From Cryoendolithus antarcticus (taxonomy: Eukaryota; Ascomycota; Dothideomycetes; Cladosporiales; Cladosporiaceae): a stretch of DNA of 64,000 nt. Positions 31,386-42,530 of this stretch are shown here, one piece after another. The number at the start of each line of letters is the position of its first letter. Positions within the stretch are counted from its first letter, which is position 1. Under the pieces are notes generated by a model. The model did not search any database. It was given only the letters and a program-made list of their open reading frames with translations, and was not told where the DNA came from. Both the position numbers and the translations under genes were made by a program. The stretch covers positions 558,001 to 622,000 of the forward strand of contig NAJO01000016.1 in the NCBI GenBank assembly GCA_002077065.1, read 5' to 3'.

Positions 31386-32860
31386 ATGTTTTCAACTTTT
31401 GCACTCAAAGCGTTTGCGGCCTTGTGCCTGCTCACTTCTACTGTCACGTCTTTGCCAAATGGTCACCCCAATCACTCTCCTAAGCCCTTCTTCTACGCCG
31501 GACACGACCTCTCGTCGCTCAAGATCGAAGAGGATGGTGGCTTCATCTACAAGGACACTGCTCGCGGCAACGCTACTCGTCCAGTAGAGGACATCCTCGG
31601 CGATGGCGGCATGAACACTGTTCGTCTACGCCTATGGGTGAACCCTGTGGTGCCTTTCGATGATGGCTACTATGAGACCTACAATCTCGACTACGTGACG
31701 ACTGTAGCTCAACGCTTCAGTAAGAAGGGCTACAAGATCTATCTTGATTACCGTGCGGTCCTTCCTCTTTCTTCAAAAATACCAGTATCCTGACCTTCAC
31801 TCTAGATTTCAGCGATTACTGGGCCGATCCCAACAAGCAGGCTCGCCCAGTCGCCTGGCCTACTACAGTCCCTGCACTGGCCGCCACGCTACGCCAGTAC
31901 GTGTCGTCTACACTTCTGCACCTGCACGCCAACGGTGTCGACCCAGCACTTGTGAGTCTAGGCAACGAGATTAGACACGGTTTGCTGTGGCCGCAGGGGT
32001 ACGTAGACGTCGATACACAGCCGCGATCCGCTCTGAACAAGAACTTCACCGACCTGGCGACCTTGTGGGCGGCCAGCCGACAGGGTGTCAGAGACGCTGT
32101 CAAACAGGGAGCAGAGAAGCCGACCATCATGATTCACATAGGTCAGTGTTATTTGATCGCTAAAGGCTGTACTGGGCATCGCTGATCAAGTCTTTGCTAG
32201 ATGACGGCTATAACGTGACATTGCAGCAACGCTGGTTCTCAGCCTTGACTTCGTCTGGCAAGGTCAAGACGTCTGACTGGGATGTGTTTGGCTTTAGCTT
32301 CTATCCCGTGAGTCTTTGCCCGCATAGAAAGCAAGACCAAAACTGACCGACCTGCAGTTCTACGGAACGGCCGCCACATTCGCAAACCTCAAGACAACCT
32401 TGGACACTATCTCAAAGCAGTACGGCAAGCCCGTCCATGTGGCAGAGACCGATTGTAAGCTTCCCTGAACCCTTCTCGGCCATCAGGTTGAGACTACCAT
32501 GCAGCACTGACACATCAGCAGGGCCGGCGATGTGCACCAACGAGACCGGCACTGCACCGGAGCTCTCAGAGCCAAGTGTCCCGGCATCAGTCCCTGGGCA
32601 GCTGGAATGGGTACACACCATCATCGACATCGTGAAGGCTGTGCCACACGGACTGGGCCAGGGAGTCCACTACTGGGGTAAGCTGCGCGATATACTATCT
32701 CCGTTACTTCCCACTGACATGTCCAGAACCTGCGTGGCTCAACAACACGGGTCTCGGCAGCGCCTGCCAGGATGCCATCCTGTTCAGGCCAGACTTCAGC
32801 CAGTGGCCGAAGGTGACGGGCTATTCGCGCGAAAGCGTGAATATCTTCAAGAACATCTAA
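31386..32860 (+). CDS. Arabinogalactan endo-1,4-beta-galactanase, GH53
   Basis: Six exons: 31386-31752, 31806-32141, 32201-32307, 32358-32454, 32522-32677 and 32727-32860, giving 398 aa. Every join restores family blocks: IYLDYHFSDYWADP, IMIHIDDGYN, GFSFYPFYGT, HVAETDWPAM and VHYWEPAWL. The frame opens 4 codons earlier at TTG, but the first ATG is at 31386, followed by a clear signal peptide (MFSTFALKAFAALCLLTST). Catalytic residues expected for GH53 are visible: the acid/base Glu in SLGNEIRHGLLWP and the nucleophile Glu in HVAETDW. The enzyme is secreted and cuts beta-1,4-galactan side chains of pectin, which points to growth on plant material. The fourth intron ends in CAGCAG, allowing an alternative acceptor. 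It converges on the beta-lactamase-like gene with 29 bp between stops. Confidence 0.95.
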
Positions 32861-32889
32861 ACAGTAGAACAACGGTATAAGTCATTGGT

Positions 32890-34544
32890 TCATTCGGTTC
32901 GCGCAAACCACATCATCGTATCCGGCATCTCAGGCTCCATTGCGATCTCGAGTCCCTTCAACTTGCCATCTGCGCCTATCTTGCTCCGCGCCCGAAGTGC
33001 ACCTTTGGCGGGCCAAACGCTCACCCAACGCTTGCCGAGCCAATGCTCACCATTGACAGGTCGGAATATGTACTCCGCGCCAAATGTGCGGGATACTTCA
33101 GCATATAGATAGGCGCCCTCAGAGTCCGCTTTGTAGACGAAGTTGAGGGAGCCATACCCAGCATGTTGGTATGTGCCTGCGTAGCTTTCCAGCGGTAGTG
33201 AAAGCGGTGCAACACGTCTATCTGGCACATTGGGGTAAAGCTTCGCTTGCTGCTTTGGCAGGCTATCACGCTCCTTCTCAAGCGCTGTGATATATCTAGC
33301 AGATGTCAGCGCATGTGAGACTCAGCTCAGACACTTGACATACTGCTGGTCCAGAAAAGCTGACTTGCGCTCATCTGTGGGCGTACTGAGCAGATCATCA
33401 ATGAGCCAGAAGGCTAACGAGCTCATAAGGGCACTGGCGCCCATGATGTTGGCAAAGAAAGTGACGCCCCACTTCTGTTTTGGTAGCAAGATGACACAGC
33501 TTCCTGCACCTGCTACTCCACCAGGGTGCCACACGACTTCCTGCCCTCGGTACGTAGCCTTGAACCAACCGAGACAATAACAGATGACGCCGTCAAAGTG
33601 CTCGCGCTGCTCCTCGTCGTCATGTACGATAGTCCGAGGAGTCCAGAGTTCCTTGATCATCTCAGGACTTAGAGGTCCACTACCCTGCAGTAGACAGCGC
33701 ATCCACTTAGCGTAATCGTCTGCAGTGCTCATGACATACCCGGCCCCAGATATGCCCTCCAGGTCTTTGTTAGGTTCCTCACACAACTCACCGCTGGCCT
33801 CACACAACTCACCGCTGGCCTCACCCTGCTCGCCGGGAACATGGCTGAATGTATACCCAGTGGCTACAGATTTCTGGTTCTCGGGCATGCCGCCGTATGT
33901 CTCGTGCATCTCAAGTGGGTCCCAGAGATACTTGCGGAACATTTTCGCGTTACTGCTGCCGGTGACGACCTCAAGAGCATGCGATGCTGCAACATACATG
34001 GTGTTGCAGTATTCGAAGTGGGTCCTCAGTGTATTGTGTAGGGGCAGATTGCGAAGACTACGCACGATGTCTCGAGACGTCTCAACTCCAGGTCGACCAT
34101 AGCTAGACTCGTGTCGTGGCATTCCCGTGCGATGCGACACACAATCCTCGAGCGTGATTGCATTGGTGGTCGTGGCATCCTGAAGAACGAAATCGTCTCG
34201 GATGATGTCCACCATTGGGGTAGACCAGGTAATTCGGCGCGAGCCATCACTATCGATGTTGGCCGGAGACGCGAGATAGATGGCCCAGGCAGCACAAAGG
34301 ATCGCCTTCGTGGTGCTGCAGACATAGTACAGCGTAGAGGTTGCCGCAGGCTCAGTGGGAAGACGAGCTAGACCATAAGCCGTTCGTTGCTGTCAGTAGA
34401 AAGGTTCAGGCCCCCAGAACAGCTGCCACATACCTTCGACCATGTCTCATTATTATGGACTACCGAGAATGCGATACCTGGCGTGTGCCACTTCTTGAGG
34501 GTCTTTGCAACGATCTCGTCGAAGTCGGGAGTGAAGGGAACCAT
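32890..34544 (-). CDS. Serine beta-lactamase-fold hydrolase (class C/esterase-like), 520 aa
   Basis: Three exons: 34544-34434, 34389-33344 and 33295-32890. The joins restore ETWSKQRTAYGLARLPTEP and LDQQYITALEKERDSLP. The upstream extension of the frame starts at a non-ATG codon, so MVPFTPDFDEIVAK is taken as the start. Motifs: Ser62-x-x-Lys65 in VCSTTKAI, Tyr-x-Asn in FEYCNTMY, and a third-motif-like WHPGGVAGAGS. Fungal members of this family act as esterases, transesterases or peptidases, some in secondary metabolism; the substrate here is unknown. No signal peptide is seen. The C-terminal exon is a separate beta-rich domain of the kind found attached to such proteins. A 7-residue duplication (EASGELC twice) sits near residue 260. 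Confidence 0.88.
33779..33820. repeat. Exact 21-bp tandem duplication inside the beta-lactamase-like gene
   Basis: TCACACAACTCACCGCTGGC with one more C is present twice head to tail without change. It encodes an in-frame repeat of seven residues (E-A-S-G-E-L-C). Exact identity suggests a recent duplication or a length-variable tract. Confidence 0.9.
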
Positions 34545-34980
34545 GTTGGAATGCGCGTGGAGAGGCGTGAGATGAACAAGCAAATTCGTGCAAGGAATGA
34601 CAAGAACGAAGCAAGAGAGGATCGCACCTGCTATAGCACGTCCCGTACCTGTTGGAGGTGCTACGAATGCCTTATCTTACGCGACGGACGCATACGTTGC
34701 TGTGAGCTCCGTTCCCTTCGGAGCTCGCGCGACGATCGTTCGATGGCGCGGCACGCGATTAATACGTGTGCAATACCATCACCGATGGCGCAAGAGCCGC
34801 TGGCTGTGATGTCAGTGCATGAGGTCTGCCAGTGTCAATACAGAGGCCAAGTTCGCCGACGGAGGATACGCCTCGATCTGATCAGGCATCTATATGATGC
34901 CTCAGGCGCTATTACAGAGATGTGAAACTTCGTTGTATGTATCACCCGGCGAACTCATACCATGAAGAATCACAGACACC
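34545..34980. promoter_or_regulatory. Divergent promoter region with two perfect inverted repeats
   Basis: 436 bp separate the divergent starts of the beta-lactamase-like gene and PRMT3. Two inverted repeats are present: GAGCTCCG..CGGAGCTC with a 7-nt spacer (34704-34726) and AGGCATC..GATGCCT with a 5-nt spacer (34884-34902). The second lies about 80 bp before the PRMT3 ATG. They may be factor-binding dyads; no factor is assigned. Confidence 0.5.
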
Positions 34981-36752
34981 ATGTCATCAATCAATAGTCT
35001 CGTCGCGAATGGCGGATCTAGTAAGACACCGAAATCGGACGACGAAGATGATGTGCCCGCAGATCTCCACGGGCTAGACATTCGCGAAGACAGCGAGGGC
35101 TGGAACGATATCGAAGAAGACGCCGAGGAGTTGACTGTGAAGTGCCTCTTATGCGACGATCTGAGTTATTCAGTCAGCAAAATGGCAGACCATTGCCAGC
35201 GAGAGCATGACTTCAACATCATCGCTCTTCGCAAACGCCACGGTGGGTAGGTCTAGGCGTGTGTGTAACACTGCAGCCTACGCGGTAAGCTGATCAGTAT
35301 GCAGCCCTTGACTTCTATGGGAGTATCAAGTTTGTAAACTTTGTACGTTCGCAGGCACAGGCAGGAAATTTCAAGCCGCAATGCGAGGACTCTGCTGCTT
35401 GGCAAGACGACAGGTACCTACAGCCAGTGCTCGAGAACGATGCAGTTCTCTTCAGTCTTGACGAGCTCGATGACGTTAATGAGACTTCACTGGATGACGA
35501 TGGGTATCTTTCGGGTTCGACCGACCAGAACGAGATCGCCACACTCAGGGCGCAAATCAGCACGCTGCAAGCTCACCACGATGCGTACCGGGAGGAAGTG
35601 AGCAAGACCTTGGAGAAGCGCTGGACTGAAGCCCCCGATCGCACAACAACTACCGCAGATGATGAGGAGATAAAGTACGACAAATCCTATTTCGAGAGCT
35701 ACTCCTACAACGACATCCACCAGGTCATGCTCCAGGACCGCATTCGCACGAGCGCCTACCGAGACTTCATCTACGACAACAAGCATCTCTTTGAAGGTAA
35801 GACTGTGCTAGACGTTGGCTGCGGCACTGGAATCCTGTCAATGTTCTGTGCCAAAGCTGGCGCCAAGCGGATCTTCGCAGTCGACAATAGCGCCATCATC
35901 GACAAAGCTCGCCAAATCGCCGCAGACAACCAGCTGCTCCAACAAATCACATTTGTGCGTGGCAAGATCGAAGACTTCCAGGAGCTCCCTGGTGGCGTCA
36001 AAGAAGTGGACATTATCGTCAGCGAATGGATGGGCTACTGCCTCTTCTTCGAGAACATGCTGCCAAGTGTACTCTACGCTCGTGACCACTTCATGAAGCG
36101 TCGCTCTGACGGCTCACTAGATGGACTAATGGTGCCGAGTCACTGTAGCATCCACATCGCGCCCATGGCTGATCCCGACTGGATTGCTGACAATGTCACG
36201 TTCTGGTCTGACGTCTACGGCTTTGACATGCGTTGCATGATGGAAGGTGCGCTGACAGATGTCGTGGTCCAGCACCCGCCCGAGTCGACTGTGGCTGGGC
36301 GGACGAAGGGTCAACTTCCAGTACGGCTGTGGGACTTGCATTACGCCAAGATCGAGGATCTGAGTTTCGAGACCGATTTCGTCGCGACGCTTGACAAGAA
36401 AATCGATACTCTTGACGCTTGGTGCATCTGGTTTGACATGGTCTTTTCAGCGGACGCGCCCACCGGCAAAGGCTCGGCGATCATAGATCCTATGGAGGAA
36501 CAGCAACTTGCAAAGCGTACAGGCGCTGTGACGTTCAGCACGGGACCTTTGTCGATGCGGACTCACTGGCAATGCGGCGTATGCGTGATCGACCGCAAGG
36601 CCGACGATACCCATGCGCTTGAGTCAGGCAGTCAGCTCAACAGCAAGCTGACGTTCACGAAGGGCCAAGAGAGTCGAGGCTTGGATGTGAAGATCAACTG
36701 GAAAGCAGAGGAAGGAGATGAAGTAGGCGAGCAGCTGTGGAAGCTGGCTTGA
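34981..36752 (+). CDS. rmt3: Protein arginine N-methyltransferase 3
   Basis: Two exons, 34981-35242 and 35305-36752, giving 569 aa; the join restores RKRHALDFYGSIKFVNFVRS, the known linker after the PRMT3 zinc finger. Domains: an acidic N-terminus, a C2H2 finger (C55, C58, H71, H76 in CLLCDDLSYSVSKMADHC region), then a class I SAM methyltransferase with VLDVGCGTGILSMFCAKAG (SAM binding), the double-E loop SEWMGYCLFFENML, and the THW loop MRTHWQCGV. Known role: type I asymmetric dimethylation of arginine, with ribosomal protein uS5 (Rps2) the main substrate; cytosolic. Length and domain order are normal. The 62-nt intron has GTGGGT and TGCAG ends. Confidence 0.96.
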
Positions 36753-37062
36753 ACCAGACGTGGTATTTACTAGTGATGACGCGCTCAAGTCGAGGCTTGA
36801 GGATCTCATGGTCCGGTGATGCCCAGATCATGCCTCGAAGCTCAAGCGCATGCTCATGGCATATGAAGCTGGATCAATTATGGAGCGTCACAGACGCGCA
36901 TGCTAAACCGCTGTAAAGCACTCCAAAGGTGGAGGCAGCTGCGGAAGTGAGGGATGTGGCAGTCAGAAGGAGCTTTATGCATATTCAAACAGTGTCAATA
37001 AAATGTTGCTATCCAACGTCCCTTCGCCTCCGCCGCTAGTTACAATCTGCAGCGTCTGAGGC
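36753..37062. other. Convergent intergenic region
   Basis: 310 bases between the stop codons of PRMT3 (+) and the MFS gene (-). Only 3' UTRs are expected; nothing else was recognised. Confidence 0.5.
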
Positions 37063-38907
37063 TCACAACTTATGTACACTGCTGTTCCTGCTCCATCGCC
37101 TGAATGTCTTCCCGAAGAAGTAGAATGGAATCGCCATCAAGCAGAAGAACGTGATGAGCGACATGTTAGTCATGATGGGCGGGACGAAGCCACTCTTGAT
37201 GATCCAAGGGGTGATGAATTCTGCGAATCCGTAGCCCCAGACGTTCTTGTTTACTGTGATAGCTACCATGAGGGACCCGGCAACGGGCTTGTATGAGTCG
37301 ACGGCGTAGGTCGTGAGGATCGCTGGGAGGGCGGCGACCTGGATACCGGCGCACGTGAAGCCAATAATGACAATGGGCTTCCAGGACCACTTCTGTTCGT
37401 ACCCGAAGGCCACGACGAAGTTGCCGAGCATCATGATGAGGACATATGGGACTGCAGCTATTGTTAGTCTCTGGCAGGTAGTCGTCAAGATACGGGGTGA
37501 GGAACTCACTCATAGCGACCAGGCGCATCTCTGGCTCACGAATCCCGCGATTGCGTTTGGTGGCCCGGGCTGACACGTAATCGGACAGCGGGCCAGCGGT
37601 AGCAAGCCCAATGAGCGCGCCAACAAGGATGGCAAAGTTGAAGAAGCCGATGGTCTGACTGCTGTACTCGTAGGGCGGTGCCGCGAAGTTCTGGCTCTGC
37701 GTTAAGTTCAAAGTGAGGAAGGAGGAGCAAGACCATGAGACAATGAAGGCTGCAAGTTCAACAATCGGGAACGCGAAGAGCTTCCACGGAATCCAAAGGT
37801 CCAGGGCCATGGACTTGAAGGGATGGGCGTTAGACTGGAAGAGCTTCCACTGCTGCTTGCTAGGAGTACCCTTGCCGAGATATGGATCGCGTTCTGCCGT
37901 GGCTTGGAGGGAGAGATCTGGCATGGTGCCCTTGCTAGGGACGTGGGAGACGACTCCGCCAAGCTTCTCTGGATCTTCAGCTGTGGCTGTGTTGACTTTC
38001 TCGGCGGAATCGGTTGGCGATGGTTTACCTTTCTCTTGTGCGGCGAGTTGCCGAATGATTTCGTTGGGATGAAGGCGGTGCCACTTGGTTTCGGGGAACA
38101 TAAACACAACCATAATCAGAGACGCCGCGATAAGGCCAGTGTTGAACCACCAGAAGTTGCGCCAGCCAACATGCAGAGCCATCGATCCGGATATGATAGG
38201 ACCGACCATCAAGCTGCCCATGTAGAACACCCAATACACAGTATTCCAGAACCCTCGGTCGTTCAGGAAGAAAATGTCGGCAATAACAGCAGGCTGAATG
38301 GTTTCCGCGGGTCCTGCACCAATGCCGTTGAGCACGCAGGCGCCCATGAAGCTCGAGTAGCTGACAGCTTTGGCACGCCAGATGGACGACACGAGACAGA
38401 CGATTTGCGAGGCGATGTATACGGGACGGCGGCCGAAGGATGTGCTCAGCGGCACCCAGATGAAGTTAGAGAAGCCAAGCACGAGAATTGCGACACCCGT
38501 GAACTTGATGACATCGGTAAGGTTGCTGTCAAAGTCCTCTGCAGGGAAGTCAGTATCTTGACGACCTAGGGTCGGCAACAGTAGGCGATCTTACTGATGT
38601 AGTACGGAAACATAGGAGCCAGGGCAAGAGGTCCGAAACCCTGTGTGAAGGAAACGCTCGTGGAAGCTGCGATAGCGCAGCCCTTCCAGAACGGGCTCCA
38701 GTTCAGCGGGTCGTGAGGGTCGTCGCTTGGCTGAGGAACAAGTACGCCCGCGCCTCCTTTGACGAAGTGATGGCTTCCTACGTCTGTCATGATCTCAGTG
38801 CCGGGCAAGATCTCTGTGCCGAGCTCTTGCTCGAGCTCGTGGAGCTCCTGGGCACTCGTCAGTATGCGGTTACGTTCCCGAATCCGGAAGTGTACGTGCC
38901 CGCTCAT
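37063..38907 (-). CDS. Major facilitator superfamily transporter, 576 aa
   Basis: Three exons: 38907-38595, 38538-37510 and 37451-37063. The joins restore FPYYIKDFDSNLTDV and RLVAMIPYVLIMMLGNF. The cytosolic N-terminus (about 85 residues, Glu-rich) leads into about 12 membrane segments with a motif-A-like loop (VPLSTSFGRRPVYI) after segment 2 and a long cytosolic loop of ~90 residues between segments 6 and 7. The DPLNWS block before the first segment is typical of DHA1-type fungal drug:H+ antiporters and the related Hol1-like group. Substrate cannot be predicted. Without the last splice the frame runs on in a shadow reading, so the third exon is essential for the last four segments. Confidence 0.92.
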
Positions 38908-40793
38908 CGTAGTTCATCTCCATCTTGACGGTATCCTCGCTGATCGATCGAGTGGATAAGGAGCGGAGGTCGAGGGCTCAGTGCAAACTTCAATATCAGA
39001 GGTCGTGAGGCTCGTAAACCCCTTCTCAGACAGCTTTAGTTGGTGCTGGTGGGACCCCGGCACAAGCGAGATGGCCAACGCTCGGGCTAGATGTCGCGAG
39101 CCGCGTGTTGATAAGAATAAAGAAATACGGATATGTCTGAACAGCACGATCTTAAAGGCTGCTCGCGCCGATCATCTGGGGCGTGGATGCAGCTATATGA
39201 ATCACCCCTTTGCGCCGTTCTAATGCATGTCGACCAGCCGGGGTGATTGCCGTGCCCAGCGGTCTCGTGTTTGCAGAACGTGGCCGCGCCCATGTGCGAT
39301 GCACGCTAGCGGCTGAGCGAGCGAGAAAGGACTCTGATTCGCCATGTGCGCCAGCATCCCTGTCGTTAAGCGGGTCATGATCGATCGTGCTGTCGCAGAG
39401 TGCGGAGGTGATCTGGGGCGTGCTGGGGCTCCATGGAGCTTGTCATGCTTGGACTTCCTTGGTCGTGTCGGCACTTGTCATTCGTAGATTTGCATATGTT
39501 GTGTTCCGTCGCAATTCTTCAAAATGTCCCACGATTTCGCACACTCTGTCTTTGATATATTCTGGCGTTATGGCTACGCGACTGCAGACGCTTGGAACAC
39601 ACGCTCGACGCTTCGCCAAGGATTGGTTCAGGGAGTGACAGCAGTGCCCTCCGAACAATTCCTAGAGCACGGCAGATGGCCAAAGCATGTGCCGGGCGAT
39701 ACATCGATATGTGTGGGCAACAGTCAACCTTACCTTGCGCCATCTCCACGTGGAATGGATAGTCCGAACCTTCGCGATCTCGACTCCACGCCTCGCTAAA
39801 GGCCACCGCACTCGTGAACTTGGCCATGTGGCACCGAAGCAGACATCATTCCTTCAATCATGGTCTCTTCTGGCCTCTCACTGCCAGAGCCGCGAATGTT
39901 TCCCGGAGCTTGCGACCGAGGTTGGCGCACAGTGTGTTTGCTTGCGAATTTGCCGATCGGTGGAATAAACCTCGTTCGCAAGAGCCCTGAGCCGTTGAAA
40001 CCGAGCGTACATCGCCCGGAGCGTGGCTAGGTAGCGAATGCTCGATCGCCAATGTGAATCATGGGGGGCATCACGTGACGGAATACCGAGTCACTTCGTA
40101 GCTTGAGTAGACACTCATATGGTTCTTCTGGCTTACCCTTCGACCCAGGATCCTTAATTAGCCACGGTTCAGGCAACCCGCATGTGGCAGCGGCGCTTCT
40201 TACACAAGAAGGAGTGTGTCTATTTCCGTTCAGTCAAGAGTCAGACTACGTTTCTCAGCCAAGGGGCCGATCGGGTTTGTGACACGTGGCTGCAACCTCT
40301 TGACGCACTTATACTCCCACCATGGAGCATGTTTGCTGCTGTCGCAAGGCTACCAGCGAGGTCTAGGTAAGCAATAGAGGATGGGCCTTGGCAGAAAGGT
40401 GCGCTTGACAATGCATGTCCTCAACGATACCTCATCACTCAGCCTGGGAAAGACAGTCCTCACTTCGCGAAATTATGCGGAAACGGACACAAGGCTGCAT
40501 GTGCAGACACGTGCTAGAGTCCCGCATACATTCTGTGCTCATAATATAACTCAGCAAAACACTTTACTCCACTGAATGTGTCTGCACGACACTTGGTCCT
40601 CGACACCAATCAGTCTGTAAGCTAACACGGTTAGTATCAAACACTCACTCATGCGGATTACTTCGTACTTCTCGCACCACCCACGACATTCCTTTTGGCC
40701 TCCTGCAAAATCAGGTAGCGAAGCGGCGCCAACGCTACGTCCATCACTCTAGTCACGGAATGTGTTGACTATCATTACTAGCGAGCAGTTGTA
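38908..40793. other. 1.9 kb gene-free stretch
   Basis: Lies between the divergent starts of the MFS transporter and the PHD-finger gene. Frames are short, mostly without ATG, and mirror one another on the two strands. A CACGTGAC motif (E-box type) occurs at 40072-40079. No gene or transposon remnant could be supported. Confidence 0.5.
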
Positions 40794-42530
40794 ATGGACT
40801 CTGATTATCCGGCCGCTGCCTTGCAGATGGCTTCAGAGAGTGAAGGCACGGGACTTGTGCTCAATGAGCGCTACACTTTCGAGGAGTACATCTACCGCCG
40901 TGGCAATTTCCTTGGGAGACAGCCAGAGTATGCGCATCTCCAGAATGCGTGCTTCATCGCAAGGCGCCACGCGGCAGAGGTGTACCCAAATGAGGAGGCG
41001 ATCCTGCGCGTGCAAGACGTGCGTGCGCGCGAGATCGCAACTCAGCAGGATCCTCTGCTGCCGTTGCCTACGACCTCAAATACTGGGACGATCGACGGAT
41101 TCGCTACTTGCCTGCCCACTGAGGCGGCAGGACAATTTGACAACGGCAGTTTACCGGAGCTCGGTCTTCAGCCTCGTATCACGAGAGCATCTACGAGAAA
41201 GAGCGCCCAAGAGGTAGGCGGTGCTCAGGCTAGCATTCCACCAGTATCTGGTAGGCCACCTCGCTTCTGTGAAGCAGATCCTGGGGACAATGTCAATGAG
41301 ATCGAAGTTGCTCCAAGCACCCAGGATGAGTCTGCGAGCGCCGCTTCTCCGACTACAGTCGCCACATCAGCGCATGCCGTCGGCGCTTCGTCTACTCTTG
41401 CAAGTTCGTCAGGTCCCCTTGGAGCACCAAGCAAAGTACAGCAAGTGCAGGAGTCACAAATGCAGCGCGAGGTACCTGTGGGCGCTAAGGCTGTTGAGTC
41501 AAGTGTGCGGCGTCGTCGTGATCAGCGTCTGGATGTTATGAACGATGCCACGGATACAGTGGTCCAGCATACCGGCATCTCAGAGCCAACAGCTCAACCG
41601 CAGGCTTTGAGTACTACAGATGTGTCTAGTATAACCCCGATTGCACAACCTGGCAAAGGTACCCTTCGTTCTGTGACGAAGCAACCCTCGCGGGAGCAGA
41701 AGCTCATCGCTGCGCCGGGAGTCTCTGCGATGGCAGGATATGGCATGAAGGTCCCTGTAAAGACTCGGGGTAAGCGCGACCATGATGAAGACGAAGCAGA
41801 TACAGAGTCTGTCACTACACTGGCCGGCGATGACGACGAGAAGGATCACGCTATTCCCGAGCCACCAAAGAAGAAGGCCAAAGTTGCGGCCATCGCCAAG
41901 CGGCCGCCATCTAAAACAGAAATACTACCCAAAGGCGTTGCGCGACCGGTCAAGAAAGTAGCTGCAAACACTAAGGCCAACATCGGCACTCTACATGCTT
42001 CAGCCCCACCCAAGCCAAAGCCGACTGCTTCGAAGGCTGCTACGCCCAAGATCAGCACACCAAAAGCAGCTACAGCTACGAATCTCAACGCCGTCATCAA
42101 CGGTATCGCCCTCCCCAAAACCAAAGAAGCCGCCATAGCCGCTTCAATGCAGCGCCGGGAGGCCCTCGTCCGCACTCGTACCCCTGCTGGCCCAACTTCG
42201 ACAATGTCGCGCAGTGGCAGACACCAGAAGCCGACTCCAAAAGACCCCTCCGCCAGAGACCCTGTGCAAGCCAATCTCATGCCCGAGTTCTTCCCATCCT
42301 GCACGGAAGACGGAAATGACGTCCACTGTATCTGTGGAGTCGAAACGGATGATAACAAGCACATGGTTCAGTGCGAGAAATGCTTCGTGTGGCAGCACAA
42401 CGCCTGTCTCCTGCCTGAGCTGACGAAGAAGGAGCTTGCCAAGGTGAACTTTCTGTGTCAGGTGTGTGATCCTTGGGAGCGGAGGGTTGTACTCAGGGAT
42501 CTGAGGAAGCGGGAAGGGAAGGTGGACTGA
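40794..42530 (+). CDS. PHD-finger protein, 578 aa
   Basis: Single exon. An N-terminal conserved-looking block (RYTFEEYIYRRGNFLGRQPE, then FIARRHAAEVYP) is followed by a long disordered region rich in Ser, Thr, Ala and Lys with basic patches (PPKKKAKVAAIAKRPPSK) that look like nuclear localisation signals. A C-terminal PHD finger spans residues ~511-560 with a complete C4HC3 set (C512, C514, C527, C530, H535, C538, C555, C558) and Trp533, consistent with a methyl-lysine-reading finger. Such proteins (Cti6-, Set3- or Bye1-like) recruit histone-modifying complexes; which one this corresponds to is not clear. The finger at the extreme C-terminus is less common. Confidence 0.88.
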   Translation: MDSDYPAAALQMASESEGTGLVLNERYTFEEYIYRRGNFLGRQPEYAHLQNACFIARRHAAEVYPNEEAILRVQDVRAREIATQQDPLLPLPTTSNTGTIDGFATCLPTEAAGQFDNGSLPELGLQPRITRASTRKSAQEVGGAQASIPPVSGRPPRFCEADPGDNVNEIEVAPSTQDESASAASPTTVATSAHAVGASSTLASSSGPLGAPSKVQQVQESQMQREVPVGAKAVESSVRRRRDQRLDVMNDATDTVVQHTGISEPTAQPQALSTTDVSSITPIAQPGKGTLRSVTKQPSREQKLIAAPGVSAMAGYGMKVPVKTRGKRDHDEDEADTESVTTLAGDDDEKDHAIPEPPKKKAKVAAIAKRPPSKTEILPKGVARPVKKVAANTKANIGTLHASAPPKPKPTASKAATPKISTPKAATATNLNAVINGIALPKTKEAAIAASMQRREALVRTRTPAGPTSTMSRSGRHQKPTPKDPSARDPVQANLMPEFFPSCTEDGNDVHCICGVETDDNKHMVQCEKCFVWQHNACLLPELTKKELAKVNFLCQVCDPWERRVVLRDLRKREGKVD

